64,000 bases of DNA from CAWJAP01 sp963834365 (GCA_963834365.1 CAWIBS010000032.1:496001-560000), one strand, 5' to 3'. Positions 18,076 through 26,235 are shown, numbered from the stretch's first letter. Numbers and translations: made by a program. Notes: a model not told the origin generated them from the sequence alone.

Positions 18076-19104
18076 TCATCGGCTCGCCTCGAGGCGCTGT
18101 TTCGTCTGCAACAGGGATCTCGTCAGGCCGGCTCGGGCCCGGCGCTGCACGATGGGTCGCGAGAGTGAGCCGAGCAGGCCCCCGAGTCGACCCACCCGAC
18201 AGCGGTTCAGATACAGCCAGTAGAAATCCGCCCCCTCACTCCTCGAATCCGGAATCAGCGCGTTGATCGCAACCGATCCCTCCAGATAGTGGCTGGCGTA
18301 GATCTGCGTGGTCACGATCATCACGTCTCCTCTGCCCCCAGCCGTGTAGAGACTGACGTGATTCAGGCTGATGATGGGTTTGAATCCGAAGGCTTCCTTG
18401 GACCAGTAGTAGAAATCCTCCGTGTTGGCAGCCACGCCGGTCGGGTAGCGCCGGAGATAATCCCGGAAGTCGGGCGTGTGATCGAGCAGCGACGGCGTCG
18501 CGTCGAGAAGTGCGATGGTCTCCGTCGTGAGTCGTAGGGGCGCCTCCTGATCGTGGTACTGCACGAGCCGATCCCTGCCACCGGCCCGGTACTCGGTGAG
18601 ATGGGCGAACAGGATCGTCTTGTAGAGCGCGGTGGCATCCCTGGCGGCCGTCGACGGCTCCCAGTTCACCTCCGTGTTGAAGCGGCGGATGTCACCCGCG
18701 GCCAACTGCACGTCGCAGGCGCCGACGCGGCACGTGCGCAGTGCGTCGATGTCACCGGCGTCCAACGTCAGCGCGTCGAGATCACCCAACTGCGGCGGCT
18801 CGCTGAATTTCCCGATCTGGAGCACGAAGGGGCTCGTGCGAAATCCCTCCAGTGTCTTGAACTGGTTGACAAAGCGCGCCAGCGCGCCTCCGCGAATACG
18901 CACGCCGCCGACGGTCGTCATCTCGCGCTTCATCGTCGCCGGCAGGTTCTTGACGACAGGTCGCCCCTCGTTGAGCGTCGACAGCTCCGTGTCAGACAAG
19001 TGGAGCTGTGTTCGGAGGAAGGCTTGAAGATTCGCCGTGTCGACTTGGCGGGCCGCGCTTGGCAGGAGGGTCGCAACCAAGAGCAGTACCAGGAGCACAC
19101 TCAT
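18076..19104 (-). CDS. Conserved hypothetical exported protein
   Basis: 342 residues from ATG 19104, chosen because a clean signal peptide starts there (MSVLLVLLLVATLLPSAARQ). The frame extends upstream but through non-hydrophobic sequence. The mature part is soluble-looking, with ALARFVNQFKTLEGF, CRVGACDVQL, DYLRRYPTG and SLYTAGGRGDVMIVTTQIYA. The last motif and the length suggest a single globular domain exposed in the periplasm. I do not recognise the family. The S2 site lies about 100 bp upstream but has no good -10 in this direction. Confidence 0.7.
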   Translation of the reverse strand: MSVLLVLLLVATLLPSAARQVDTANLQAFLRTQLHLSDTELSTLNEGRPVVKNLPATMKREMTTVGGVRIRGGALARFVNQFKTLEGFRTSPFVLQIGKFSEPPQLGDLDALTLDAGDIDALRTCRVGACDVQLAAGDIRRFNTEVNWEPSTAARDATALYKTILFAHLTEYRAGGRDRLVQYHDQEAPLRLTTETIALLDATPSLLDHTPDFRDYLRRYPTGVAANTEDFYYWSKEAFGFKPIISLNHVSLYTAGGRGDVMIVTTQIYASHYLEGSVAINALIPDSRSEGADFYWLYLNRCRVGRLGGLLGSLSRPIVQRRARAGLTRSLLQTKQRLEASR

Positions 19105-19200
19105 CACGGAACGCGCACCGTAGCAGCCTGCCCCGGACTTCCGGGTTGTGGGCCCTGGCGTTGGGCCTCCTCCATTGCTGACGGTGCCCACCAGAGCTGG

Positions 19201-19245
19201 CTGTTCACAACCGAACAGACGCCCATCTCTGACATCGTCTAGCGT
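19201..19245 (+). promoter_or_regulatory. Crp/Fnr-type promoter S2, oriented toward glgC
   Basis: CTGTTCACAACCGAACAG (19201-19218) has perfect 6-bp arms. TAGCGT begins 21 bp downstream (19240-19245). The predicted start near 19251 would leave a leader of about 240 nt before glgC. No other gene is seen in 19105-19490; GAACGGACATCCGTTC (near 19457) is a further palindrome of unknown role. Confidence 0.6.
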
Positions 19246-19490
19246 GACTGATCGACGACGCATCCGCCGGTCCTCCTTCGCAAAGGCCGGCAGCGGCGCC
19301 GAAGCTGCGCCAGGCGCCTCACGTTCGCAGACGACGTTCCCCGGTTGCTGATGTCGCGGTCGAAGCCGGTGACCCGCGACATGATCGCCCAGGTCGGCCG
19401 ATTATGAGGCCAACGGCTCCAGACCGTGTGGCTCCCGGTTGAACAGGTGGCCGCAGAACGGACATCCGTTCCAGGCCGAGAAAACGAACC

Positions 19491-20739
19491 ATGATGGATA
19501 GTGTGTTGACCCTCCTCTTGGCCGGGGGCAAGGGCACCAGGCTCGAGCCCCTGACCAGGGACCGCGCGAAGCCCGCCGTCCCATTCGGGGGGATGTATCG
19601 CATCATCGACTTCGCGCTGTCCAATTGCCTGAACAGCCGGCAGATGCGGATCCTGGTGCTGACCCAGTACAAGTCCCTCAGCCTGGAGGCCATGTCAGCC
19701 CAGGCTGGGGCCGGTTCTTCCACCCCGAGTTCGGCCAATGGCTCGCGATCGGCTCCCCCCAGCAGCGTGTCAGCGAGGACTGGTATCTGGGAACGGCGAA
19801 CGCCGTGTTCCAGAACATCTACTCGATCGAGAAGTCGGGGGCGGAGTACGTCCTCGTCCTGGCCGCGGACCACGTGTACAAGATGGACTACCGCCCGATG
19901 CTCGAATTCCACCGCGACAGCGGCGGAGCCGTGACGGTCGGGACGCTCCGCGTCCCCGTCGCCGAGGCCGCCGGGCAGTTCGGCGTCGTCGAGGTGGACG
20001 CCGGCCTCACTGGTGGTGAACTTCGAGGAGAAGCCGGAGCGGCCGGCTTGTCTCCCTGGGGACGAAGCGCACTGCCTGGCGTCGATGGGGATCTACGTGT
20101 TCACCGCCGCTTTCCTGATCGACGAGTTGCGGCGGAGCGCCGCCGAGGCCGACCCCAGCCACGACTTCGGCCAGCACTTCCTCCCGAAGATCATCGGCCG
20201 AGAGCCGGTCCGGGCGTTCACCTTCTCCGGCCGGGGGACTGGCGCGCCGGCGTATTGGCGGGACGTGGGAACGGTGGATGCCTACTTCCGGGCGAACATG
20301 GACCTGTTGGCCGACGCCCCCGACCTGGATCTGTACGACAAGGCCTGGCCGATCTACAGCTTCCACCCCAGCTTCCCACCTCCCCGAGTGGCCGTCGCCC
20401 CCGAGTCACCGCGGCCGGCGGTCTGCGGGGCCCCGGCACAACATCATCGCGAACGGCACGGTCGCCGATGGCTGGCTCCGGGGGGCGGTCGTCGGGTTCG
20501 ATTGCCGGATCGCCGCGCACGCGGTCGTGGAAGACAGCATCCTGTTCGATGGGGCCTGCGTCGGCCGTGGGGCGGAGGTTCGTCGCGCGATCCTCGACGA
20601 GGGGGTGCAGGTCCGTCCGGGGGCGCGGATCGGCTTTGATCCTGATGAGGACCGGAGGCAGGGCTTCGTCGTGAGCCAGGGCGGCATCACCTGCGTGCCG
20701 ACGGACACCGTCGTCGAGGCTGCGTCGAAGAGCGCTTGA
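19491..20739 (+). CDS. glgC: Glucose-1-phosphate adenylyltransferase (three frameshifts)
   Basis: All regions of GlgC are present in order: LLAGGKGTRLEPLTRDRAKP (nucleotide and effector site), QQRVSEDWYLGTANAVFQNI, VLAADHVYKMDY, NFEEKPERP, ASMGIYVF, YWRDVGTVDAY, NLYDKAWPI-like region, then the C-terminal beta-helix (VVEDSILFDGA, RRAILDEGVQVRPG, IGFDPDEDRRQGF). The frame changes near 19685 (one base missing), 20012 and about 20432 (one extra base each). The enzyme makes ADP-glucose for glycogen. Either a recent pseudogene or error-laden; the other broken genes in the window favour error. Confidence 0.75.
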
Positions 20740-21003
20740 ACGTTGAAGACGCGACCGAGGGATGAATTGGCAACCCGCTGAGGCTGGACGGCGTGGCCTC
20801 ACCGCGCGCGGTCTTACGGGTCGGTATCGCCTGACGACAGCCGAGAATCGAGCCTTGACGAGTATGGCGTCCGCCACTCGGTCTCGCGCGCTGGAGGCGC
20901 TCGAGCGGGCCCTGGCAGCGCCCGCTCGGAGACAGCGGTTCGGCGTGTTCCAACGGCTCGTGCCCGTGCACATCGTAATGCCGCCGTTGGCGCTGCTACG
21001 GTC
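20740..21003. other. Intergenic stretch without a supported gene
   Basis: An 86-codon ORF (20762-21022 +) crosses it, but it has no convincing RBS or conserved look and overlaps the miniprotein gene. I see no repeat or promoter motif. Confidence 0.4.
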
Positions 21004-21087
21004 TCAAGCGCGACGTCGGTAATAGAATCCGCCGCCACCAAGGAGCAGCAGCGCAACGACGATGATGAGCAGAGTGTTCGTGTCCAT
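21004..21087 (-). CDS. 27-residue membrane miniprotein
   Basis: MDTNTLLIIVVALLLLGGGG then FYYRRRA: one membrane helix with a Gly-rich end and a basic cytoplasmic tail. ATG at 21087 is preceded by AGGAGA at 6 nt. The Crp/Fnr-type promoter S3 reads into it with a leader of about 95 nt. Similar tiny hydrophobic proteins are common in soil bacteria; no function known. Confidence 0.7.
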   Translation of the reverse strand: MDTNTLLIIVVALLLLGGGGFYYRRRA

Positions 21088-21188
21088 TGTTCTCTCCTGA
21101 ATCTGCCTGATGAGCACTGCGGGCCTTCCGGCGTTCTGTCGGAGCTTCCGAATGCGGCAGAGTGCCAGACGGGCGTGATGGTGTGCGC

Positions 21189-21232
21189 AGCCTACTTCGG
21201 ATGAGGAAGGCTGTCTGTTCACTTCCGCACTC
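21189..21232 (-). promoter_or_regulatory. Crp/Fnr-type promoter S3
   Basis: CTGTTCACTTCCGCACTC at 21215-21232: the promoter-proximal half (CTGTTCA) is perfect, the distal half degenerate. On the minus strand TAGGCT (21194-21189) begins exactly 20 bp from the site. Points to the 27-residue miniprotein. Confidence 0.6.
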
Positions 21233-21287
21233 CTCCGGGTCCAGCGTCAGCGCTTCAACAATGCATGGGCAGGCGCGGTCGATCTCG

Positions 21288-21331
21288 CTGTCCGTTTGGG
21301 GACATCGCTCGGACGGCGCGTCTGGTACGCT
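21288..21331 (+). promoter_or_regulatory. Crp/Fnr-type promoter S4
   Basis: CTGTCCGTTTGGGGACAT (21288-21305), arms TGTCC/GGACA. TACGCT (21326-21331) begins exactly 20 bp downstream. Predicted start 21338 gives a 24-nt leader to coiled-coil gene C. Confidence 0.65.
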
Positions 21332-21361
21332 GCCCCTAGATTTGACGACCAGGAGATTGAC

Positions 21362-21772
21362 ATGAACGCATCGAACGACGCGCATGCGCGCACGACGGCC
21401 GACGCCCGTGAAAGTGTCGAGCAGGACCGTAGGTATGCAGAAGAACGCGGCATGTCGGGAGAGGCTGCCAGGAATGAGGCGGAACAGTTCAGGCGACTGG
21501 CGGAAGAGGCGCGTGAAGTCCGCGACCACCATCGCGAGGCGCTCGAAACCATTCGACAGGAGCGAGAGCGGCTACGGGAGACCGCTGAGACGGCGCGCGC
21601 CGCCAGCGAGGAGGCTCGAGGTGCGGCCGAGGCTGCGCGTCAGGCGGTGGTGGAGGCCGTGCGCGTCACTGCCGATGCCTTGACTGGCACGCTCGAACAC
21701 ATGAAGGTCGTGGAAGACATGCGGCGGACCCTCCGTCACATCACGGACGTGAACAAGCTCGTGTCCCATTGA
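21362..21772 (+). CDS. Coiled-coil protein, paralogue C
   Basis: 136 residues from ATG 21362 (AGGAGA 6 nt upstream). Blocks AARNEAEQFRRLAEEAREV, HHREALETIRQERERLRE, TARAASEEARGAAEAARQ and TLEHMKVVEDMRRTL are shared with A and B. Entirely helical, charged, no leader; expected cytoplasmic coiled coil. Directly downstream of S4, which makes it the best candidate for a directly controlled structural gene of the cluster. The next gene (permease) follows after 138 bp and may be co-transcribed. Confidence 0.78.
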   Translation: MNASNDAHARTTADARESVEQDRRYAEERGMSGEAARNEAEQFRRLAEEAREVRDHHREALETIRQERERLRETAETARAASEEARGAAEAARQAVVEAVRVTADALTGTLEHMKVVEDMRRTLRHITDVNKLVSH

Positions 21773-21787
21773 TCCCGGAAAATCACC

Positions 21788-21802
21788 TGAGTCGATGACT
21801 CA
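21788..21802. other. 15-bp perfect palindrome between coiled-coil C and the permease
   Basis: TGAGTCGATGACTCA: 7-bp arms around a central base. Too short and not followed by T residues to be a terminator; could be an operator for the permease gene 109 bp downstream. Confidence 0.3.
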
Positions 21803-21910
21803 CGGGACATTGACGCGAGGCCCGGGATGGCCGCGTGAAGCGCGGAGACGCCCCATCGTCTCAGCGATCGATCCCGTAAGCATTCCAGTCGAAGGGTCGG
21901 GTTGCGCTCC

Positions 21911-23737
21911 ATGGATGAGACGTCGCACGCAGTGAAACCGTGGGTGACGTTCGCCGGGTGTGTGCTCGTCATTGTCGTCCTGTACTGGGCGCAGGCCGTG
22001 CTCGTGCCGATCGCACTGGCCATCCTGCTCACGTTCGTCCTGACGCCTCCTGTCAGCTGGCTCGAGCGATGGATCGGCCGCGTCCCGGCCGTTCTCGTGG
22101 CGGTCACGCTGGTGTTCGTCGTCGTCGGACTCGCGGGCTGGGGGCTGGCGCGGCAGATGGATCGCCTCGCCCAGGACCTGCCGCGTTACCGCGTGAACAT
22201 CCTCGCGAAGATCGCGGACGTGCGCGGCGCAGGGAAGGGCGGGTCGGTCGAGCGGCTGCAGGAGACGATCGAAGACATCAAGACCGACCTGGGAAAATCG
22301 GCGACGCCCACGGGAACGGCCTCGCGGCCGATGGTGGTGACCTCTGAGCCCGTCGCGGGCTTCTCGGGCTTCACGTGGCTCGGTCCCATCGTGGGCCCGT
22401 TGGGAACGGCCGGGCTCGTGATGGCGCTCGTGATCTTCATGCTGCTCGAACGCCGGGATCTCCGCGACCGGCTGCTCCGGCTGTTCGGCCACGGCCAGCT
22501 GACCATCACGACCAAGGCGTTCGACGAGGCGGGAAACCGTGTCAGCCGGCAGTTGTTGATGCAGTCCCTGGTCAATTCCCTCTACGGCATCGCCGCCGGC
22601 CTCGGGCTCTACCTCCTCGGCGTGCCTTACCCCTTGGTGTGGGCCGCGCTCGGGGCGGCGCTCCGCTTCATCCCGTATGTCGGACCCGTGCTCGGTGCCG
22701 GCGCGCCAATCCTGGTCAGCCTGGCCGCCCTCCAAGGCTGGGCCGGTCCACTCTGGGTCGTCGGGTTGTTCGTGGCGCTCGAGCTGTTCACGAACCTCGT
22801 GCTCGAGACAGTGCTGTATGCCGGGGCGGCGGGAGTTTCCCAGGTCGCGCTGCTCGTGTCCCTGGCGTTCTGGACATGGCTGTGGGGCCCGCTCGGCCTG
22901 CTCATGGCCACACCGCTGACCGTCTGCCTGGTCGTGCTCGGCAAGCACGTGCCGGGTCTCGAGTTCGTCGGGACGCTGATGGCCGACACGCCCGCGCTCG
23001 CCCCCGAGTACGGTTACTACCAGCGCCTGCTGGCCCGCGATCAGAGCGAGGCGGCCGATCTCATCGAGCGTTACATCGAGACCGAGCCGCCGCGCTCGGT
23101 CTACGACGCCCTCCTGCTGCCTGCGCTCAACTACGCCGAGCGCGACCGCCTGGAGCAGCGGCTGACGCCGGAGGAAGAGACGGCCGTCATCGATGCAACG
23201 CGAGAGCTGCTCTCGGACGCAGCGGAAACGATCCGGCGCCAGCAGCCGGAGCCACCCGCACCGCCAGTGGACGCATCCCTTCCCGGACCGCGCGAACCGC
23301 TGCGCGTCCTGGGCTACGCGGCCAACGGCATCGCCGACGAGCTCGCGCTCGCGATGCTCGCCCACGTGCTGGACGATCTGCCAATCGTCGTCGAGGTGAC
23401 CACAGCGCGCATGCCGGCCTCGGAAGTCGTGTCGCTCGTGCAAGCGCGCGGCGTCTCGGTCGTCTGCCTCGCCGATCTGCCGCCCAGCCCGCCTTCGAAG
23501 ACGCGCTACCTCGTCAAGAGGTTGCGCGCCGCGTTGCCCGAGGTGCGAATCCTGGTCGGGCGCTGGGGGCCGCCGGCGCTGGCCGACGAGAGCACGCAAG
23601 TGCTGCGGGATGCCGGCGCGACGCTCGTCGCTGCGACGCTGGCGGAGACCCGGACATACCTGGCCGGGCTCGTGGGGATCCCGCGGCTCCCGGCTCCCGA
23701 GCCAGCCGGCGTGCATGACGTGCAGGCCGCGGTCTGA
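21911..23737 (+). CDS. AI-2E-family (PerM-type) membrane permease with extra C-terminal domain
   Basis: 608 residues, nearly twice the usual 350. Residues ~1-360 are a PerM/AI-2E transporter: paired N-terminal helices (FAGCVLVIVVLYWAQAVLVP), a soluble loop rich in DIKTDLGK, then helices with SLVNSLYGIAAGLGLYLLG, ALRFIPYVGPVLG, WGPLGLLMATPLTVCLVVLG. After a charged linker (LERYIETEP-like, LTPEEETAVIDATRELL), residues ~470-590 form an alpha/beta domain (PREPLRVLGYAANGIADELA, VSVVCLADLPP, VRILVGRWGPPA) that resembles B12-binding/CheY-like folds. Substrate unknown. Confidence 0.8.
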   Translation: MDETSHAVKPWVTFAGCVLVIVVLYWAQAVLVPIALAILLTFVLTPPVSWLERWIGRVPAVLVAVTLVFVVVGLAGWGLARQMDRLAQDLPRYRVNILAKIADVRGAGKGGSVERLQETIEDIKTDLGKSATPTGTASRPMVVTSEPVAGFSGFTWLGPIVGPLGTAGLVMALVIFMLLERRDLRDRLLRLFGHGQLTITTKAFDEAGNRVSRQLLMQSLVNSLYGIAAGLGLYLLGVPYPLVWAALGAALRFIPYVGPVLGAGAPILVSLAALQGWAGPLWVVGLFVALELFTNLVLETVLYAGAAGVSQVALLVSLAFWTWLWGPLGLLMATPLTVCLVVLGKHVPGLEFVGTLMADTPALAPEYGYYQRLLARDQSEAADLIERYIETEPPRSVYDALLLPALNYAERDRLEQRLTPEEETAVIDATRELLSDAAETIRRQQPEPPAPPVDASLPGPREPLRVLGYAANGIADELALAMLAHVLDDLPIVVEVTTARMPASEVVSLVQARGVSVVCLADLPPSPPSKTRYLVKRLRAALPEVRILVGRWGPPALADESTQVLRDAGATLVAATLAETRTYLAGLVGIPRLPAPEPAGVHDVQAAV

Positions 23738-23770
23738 CGTGCGCGGCACGCAACAGCGGGGCGGCGGCAC

Positions 23771-23923
23771 TCACAGCGCCGGTCGTCGACGGCCGAAGAG
23801 ACCGCTCAGGAACAACACGACGGCGATGAGTAGCAGGACGTGAACCAGCGCGCCAGCGCTGTAGCCGCTCCCCAGTCCAAGCAGCCACAGGATCAGGAAG
23901 ATGATGGCGATGGTATTCAACAT
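23771..23923 (-). CDS. lmo0937-family 50-residue membrane protein
   Basis: MLNTIAIIFLILWLLGLGSG, then a second helix VHVLLLIAVVLFLSGLFG and a basic end GRRRPAL. This is the two-helix signature of the lmo0937 family, small membrane proteins of unknown role often induced by stress. AAGGAG sits 6 nt before ATG 23923, and S5 supplies a promoter with a 52-nt leader. Convergent with the permease gene (33-bp gap). Confidence 0.8.
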   Translation of the reverse strand: MLNTIAIIFLILWLLGLGSGYSAGALVHVLLLIAVVLFLSGLFGRRRPAL

Positions 23924-23981
23924 GGCTGCTCCTTCGGACCGCGCAACGTCCGACGCGTCGTTCCCCGCGCGGTGAGCGCCA

Positions 23982-24025
23982 ACACTACACTCGCGGCGAC
24001 GACGCGGCTGTCCACAACCGGACAT
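23982..24025 (-). promoter_or_regulatory. Crp/Fnr-type promoter S5
   Basis: CTGTCCACAACCGGACAT at 24008-24025. On the minus strand TAGTGT (23987-23982) begins exactly 20 bp from the site. Reads into the lmo0937-type gene. Confidence 0.65.
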
Positions 24026-24103
24026 CGCGTGATTTCCGCGCCTGTCCCTGTGTTCCGGCACCCGTGCGCACGCGCGGCTGCGATGCCAGCACGCTCGCAA
24101 ATG

Positions 24104-24148
24104 CTGTGCAATTCGGAACAGACGCCCCCCGGACGCCGCGCTTACCAT
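24104..24148 (+). promoter_or_regulatory. Crp/Fnr-type promoter S6
   Basis: CTGTGCAATTCGGAACAG at 24104-24121, one mismatch in the left arm. TACCAT (24143-24148) begins 21 bp downstream. Reads into the receiver-domain gene at 24202 with a leader of about 48 nt. Confidence 0.6.
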
Positions 24149-24201
24149 CCGCACAGTTCCTCGAGCCCATCGAGTTGGTGGTTGGTGCTCGACTGGAAAG
24201 G

Positions 24202-24807
24202 ATGGGCGTCGTGACATCTCGGAGTGTGCGGCCGCCGCCGGGCGCCGGCAAGGGCTCGACTCAACGAGGAGCGGCGTCATTCAGCGTGCCGTTCACGGGC
24301 GACGGTCCTGCCGTGTTCGAGCGCACCCGCGTTCTGCTGGTTGACGGCGACGCCGACTCGCTCGAGATGTACCGCATGATGTTGACTCGCGCAGGCTTCG
24401 ACGTCGACACGGCGGTCGACGGCGTCGACGCCGTCGCGCGGCTCGGCGTGCGGGTGCCCGCCGTCATCGCTCTGGAGGTCGCGCTGAGAGGCGAGGTCTC
24501 GGGCTACGACCTGTGCCGCCGCGTGCGCACGCACTCCGACACACACGCCGTGCCCCTCGTTGCCGTTACAGCGGGCGCCTTTGCCTCGGATGCGGCGAAG
24601 GCGACGGCAGCAGGCTGCAACGTGGTGCTCACCAAGCCCTGTCTCCCCAGCGCGCTCGTCAGCGAAGTGCAACGCCTGCTCCACCTCACGACCTCGGCAT
24701 CACCTGCGGCAGACGCCCCCGTGCTCTCCCGGGTTTCCGCGACGGCGGCTTCTATTGTGGATAGCTGTGTCGCGCACGCGGAGCTCAGCCCCGCTGCTCT
24801 TCGATGA
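24202..24807 (+). CDS. Single-domain response-regulator receiver with Glu at the phospho-acceptor position
   Basis: 201 residues from ATG 24202. A CheY-like domain occupies ~42-165: acid pocket VLLVDGDADSLEMY, switch Thr in LVAVTAGAF, and Lys in VVLTKPCLPSALV. The strand that should end in the phosphorylated Asp reads AVIALEVALRGEVSGYDLC, with Glu (about residue 92) in place of Asp. Glu often mimics the phosphorylated state, so this may be a constitutively active or phosphorylation-independent adaptor. No output domain is recognisable in the C-terminal tail. S6 lies upstream; the 3' end overlaps the desaturase gene by 23 bp. Confidence 0.75.
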   Translation: MGVVTSRSVRPPPGAGKGSTQRGAASFSVPFTGDGPAVFERTRVLLVDGDADSLEMYRMMLTRAGFDVDTAVDGVDAVARLGVRVPAVIALEVALRGEVSGYDLCRRVRTHSDTHAVPLVAVTAGAFASDAAKATAAGCNVVLTKPCLPSALVSEVQRLLHLTTSASPAADAPVLSRVSATAASIVDSCVAHAELSPAALR

Positions 24808-25531
24808 TCTTGTAGCGTCGTGCAAGCCCAAGCGCGGTGAGGAGCCGGATGATCGGCCAGGCCGGGTCGAACTCGCCACGGCGGACGCTGAACTTCGGGC
24901 TCCGCGGATACCCGTGATGGTTGTTGTGCAGGCCTTCGCCGCCGGTCAGCCACGCGACCAATCGGATGTTCGTGGCCGTATTGCCGAAGTTCCTGTAGCC
25001 GCGATAGTGGCAGAGCCCGTTGATCGAGGCGGACAGGACGAAGACGTACATGACGGCGTGAACCCCCGCCGCGAGCAGCCCCCAGCCGACACCCAGCACG
25101 GCGCACAAGGCCGCCGTCCCGAGAATGGGCCCGATCAGCCCGCGGTCGAAGACCCATCGATCCCAGACGTCCGGCGTCACGTCTCGCGCGTACTTCTCGA
25201 CCAATCCGGGTGTCCTGAGCTCGCGCACGTAATGGAACACGTTCCCGATCTGGACGGACCAGAACCCCGCCAGATGAGGACTGTGCGGGTCCCCATCCTC
25301 GTCGGTGAAGGCATGGTGCTTCCGGTGGACGGCGACCCACTCGCGCACGACCAGCCCGGTGGTGAGCCAGATCCAGGCTCGAAAGACCCAGGCGACGGCT
25401 GGATGCAGCACGAGCGAACGGTGCGTGACCGTCCGGTGCAGGTAGATGGTGGTCGCGAAGACAGTCGCCTGGGTGACGAGCGTCGAAGCCAGTAGAGCCA
25501 CGAGCAGCGCCTGCAGCACGGGCACCTCCAT
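24785..25531 (-). CDS. Fatty acid desaturase (delta-9, acyl-CoA/acyl-lipid type)
   Basis: 248 residues with the three histidine boxes that bind the di-iron centre: HRTVTH, HRKHH and HNNHH, spaced as in membrane desaturases, and four hydrophobic stretches. Catalyses O2-dependent insertion of a cis double bond into acyl chains, which raises membrane fluidity. Shorter than animal stearoyl-CoA desaturases but normal for bacteria. Located 107 bp downstream of the 110-residue membrane protein gene on the same strand, so likely in the S7 operon. Electron donor not encoded here. Confidence 0.88.
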   Translation of the reverse strand: MEVPVLQALLVALLASTLVTQATVFATTIYLHRTVTHRSLVLHPAVAWVFRAWIWLTTGLVVREWVAVHRKHHAFTDEDGDPHSPHLAGFWSVQIGNVFHYVRELRTPGLVEKYARDVTPDVWDRWVFDRGLIGPILGTAALCAVLGVGWGLLAAGVHAVMYVFVLSASINGLCHYRGYRNFGNTATNIRLVAWLTGGEGLHNNHHGYPRSPKFSVRRGEFDPAWPIIRLLTALGLARRYKIIEEQRG

Positions 25532-25638
25532 CGGTGGTCAGGCCGCGGCGCGCGTGAGCCCGGCAGCGCTGAGGCGAGCGAACATGCGCGAATCGGCCAG
25601 GCCATGGGCGACCGCCCCGGTGGTGCGCGACGCGCGTG

Positions 25639-25971
25639 TCATGGATGGAGCACCTGCGAGATCGACTGGACGGGGACCCTGCGACGCACGATGGCCTGCC
25701 AGTTCACGAGCACAGCGAGGCTCATCACCAGCACGAGCAGGCTGGTCGCGCGCGTCAGAGGCAAGGGCACCACCGGGTTGAGGAGAACCGCCATCATGAC
25801 CAAGGCACTGAGCCAGAGGTAGCGGCCCTGGTTACCCGCCTGAACAGCTGCGAACACGGCCGCCAGGCAGGCCGTGACGGCGACGAGGAGTTGTAGCCCC
25901 AGTTGGCTGGGCCACGCCAGCGAGAGCAGTCCCAGCAGGAGGGCGGAGGCGAGAAACACTTTGGAGAACAT
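25639..25971 (-). CDS. 110-residue membrane protein, paralogue 1 (DUF6804-like)
   Basis: Four hydrophobic helices with WPSQLGLQLLVAVTA, QAGNQGRYLW, LLNPVVPLPL and a C-terminal SISQVLHP. The protein at 32017-32364 has the same plan (WPSSAVHQFL, QAGQETRNVW, LVNPVLPIL, SVAQILHP), so they are paralogues. Resembles small DUF6804-type membrane proteins, but I am not certain. The predicted transcription start of S7 coincides with its ATG, so it may be translated from a leaderless message. Confidence 0.7.
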   Translation of the reverse strand: MFSKVFLASALLLGLLSLAWPSQLGLQLLVAVTACLAAVFAAVQAGNQGRYLWLSALVMMAVLLNPVVPLPLTRATSLLVLVMSLAVLVNWQAIVRRRVPVQSISQVLHP

Positions 25972-25977
25972 GCGCCA

Positions 25978-26021
25978 ATGCTATGCTCGGCGGCCGTGCG
26001 GGGCTGTTCACTCTTGAACAC
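25978..26021 (-). promoter_or_regulatory. Crp/Fnr-type promoter S7 (leaderless)
   Basis: CTGTTCACTCTTGAACAC at 26004-26021. Minus-strand TAGCAT (25983-25978) begins exactly 20 bp away, placing +1 at 25971, the A of the ATG. No good hexamer exists in the other direction, so it does not obviously serve the crp/fnr gene. Confidence 0.65.
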
Positions 26022-26235
26022 GGCGTCTCAACGAGGAGCGGTCGCGCGACGGTTGCGGCGATTCGACCGCTCGGTCGCGCGCGCGCGGCGCTCGGGCAGT
26101 TTCCGATAGCGTTTAGCGTCCGGGCCGCGCATGCTACCAAGTGGGGCTTTGGGCGCTTCAGGTCAGTGCCTGAGTCGCCCAACTGAGGTGCACAAAGGCG
26201 GTAAAGTGGCGAAGGGCAGGAAGCGAGCAGGCACG

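Noticed and set aside
19402..19493. Minus-strand CPFCGHLF peptide before glgC
   Set aside because: Looks like a zinc-ribbon end, but no start codon or RBS and too short to support a gene.
22780..22797. CTGTTCACGAACCTCG inside the permease gene
   Set aside because: Half-site inside a coding region with no promoter geometry.
21800..23770. 656-codon minus-strand ORF over the permease
   Set aside because: His/Arg/Asp-rich antisense reading with no conserved motif; the plus strand encodes an evident membrane protein.
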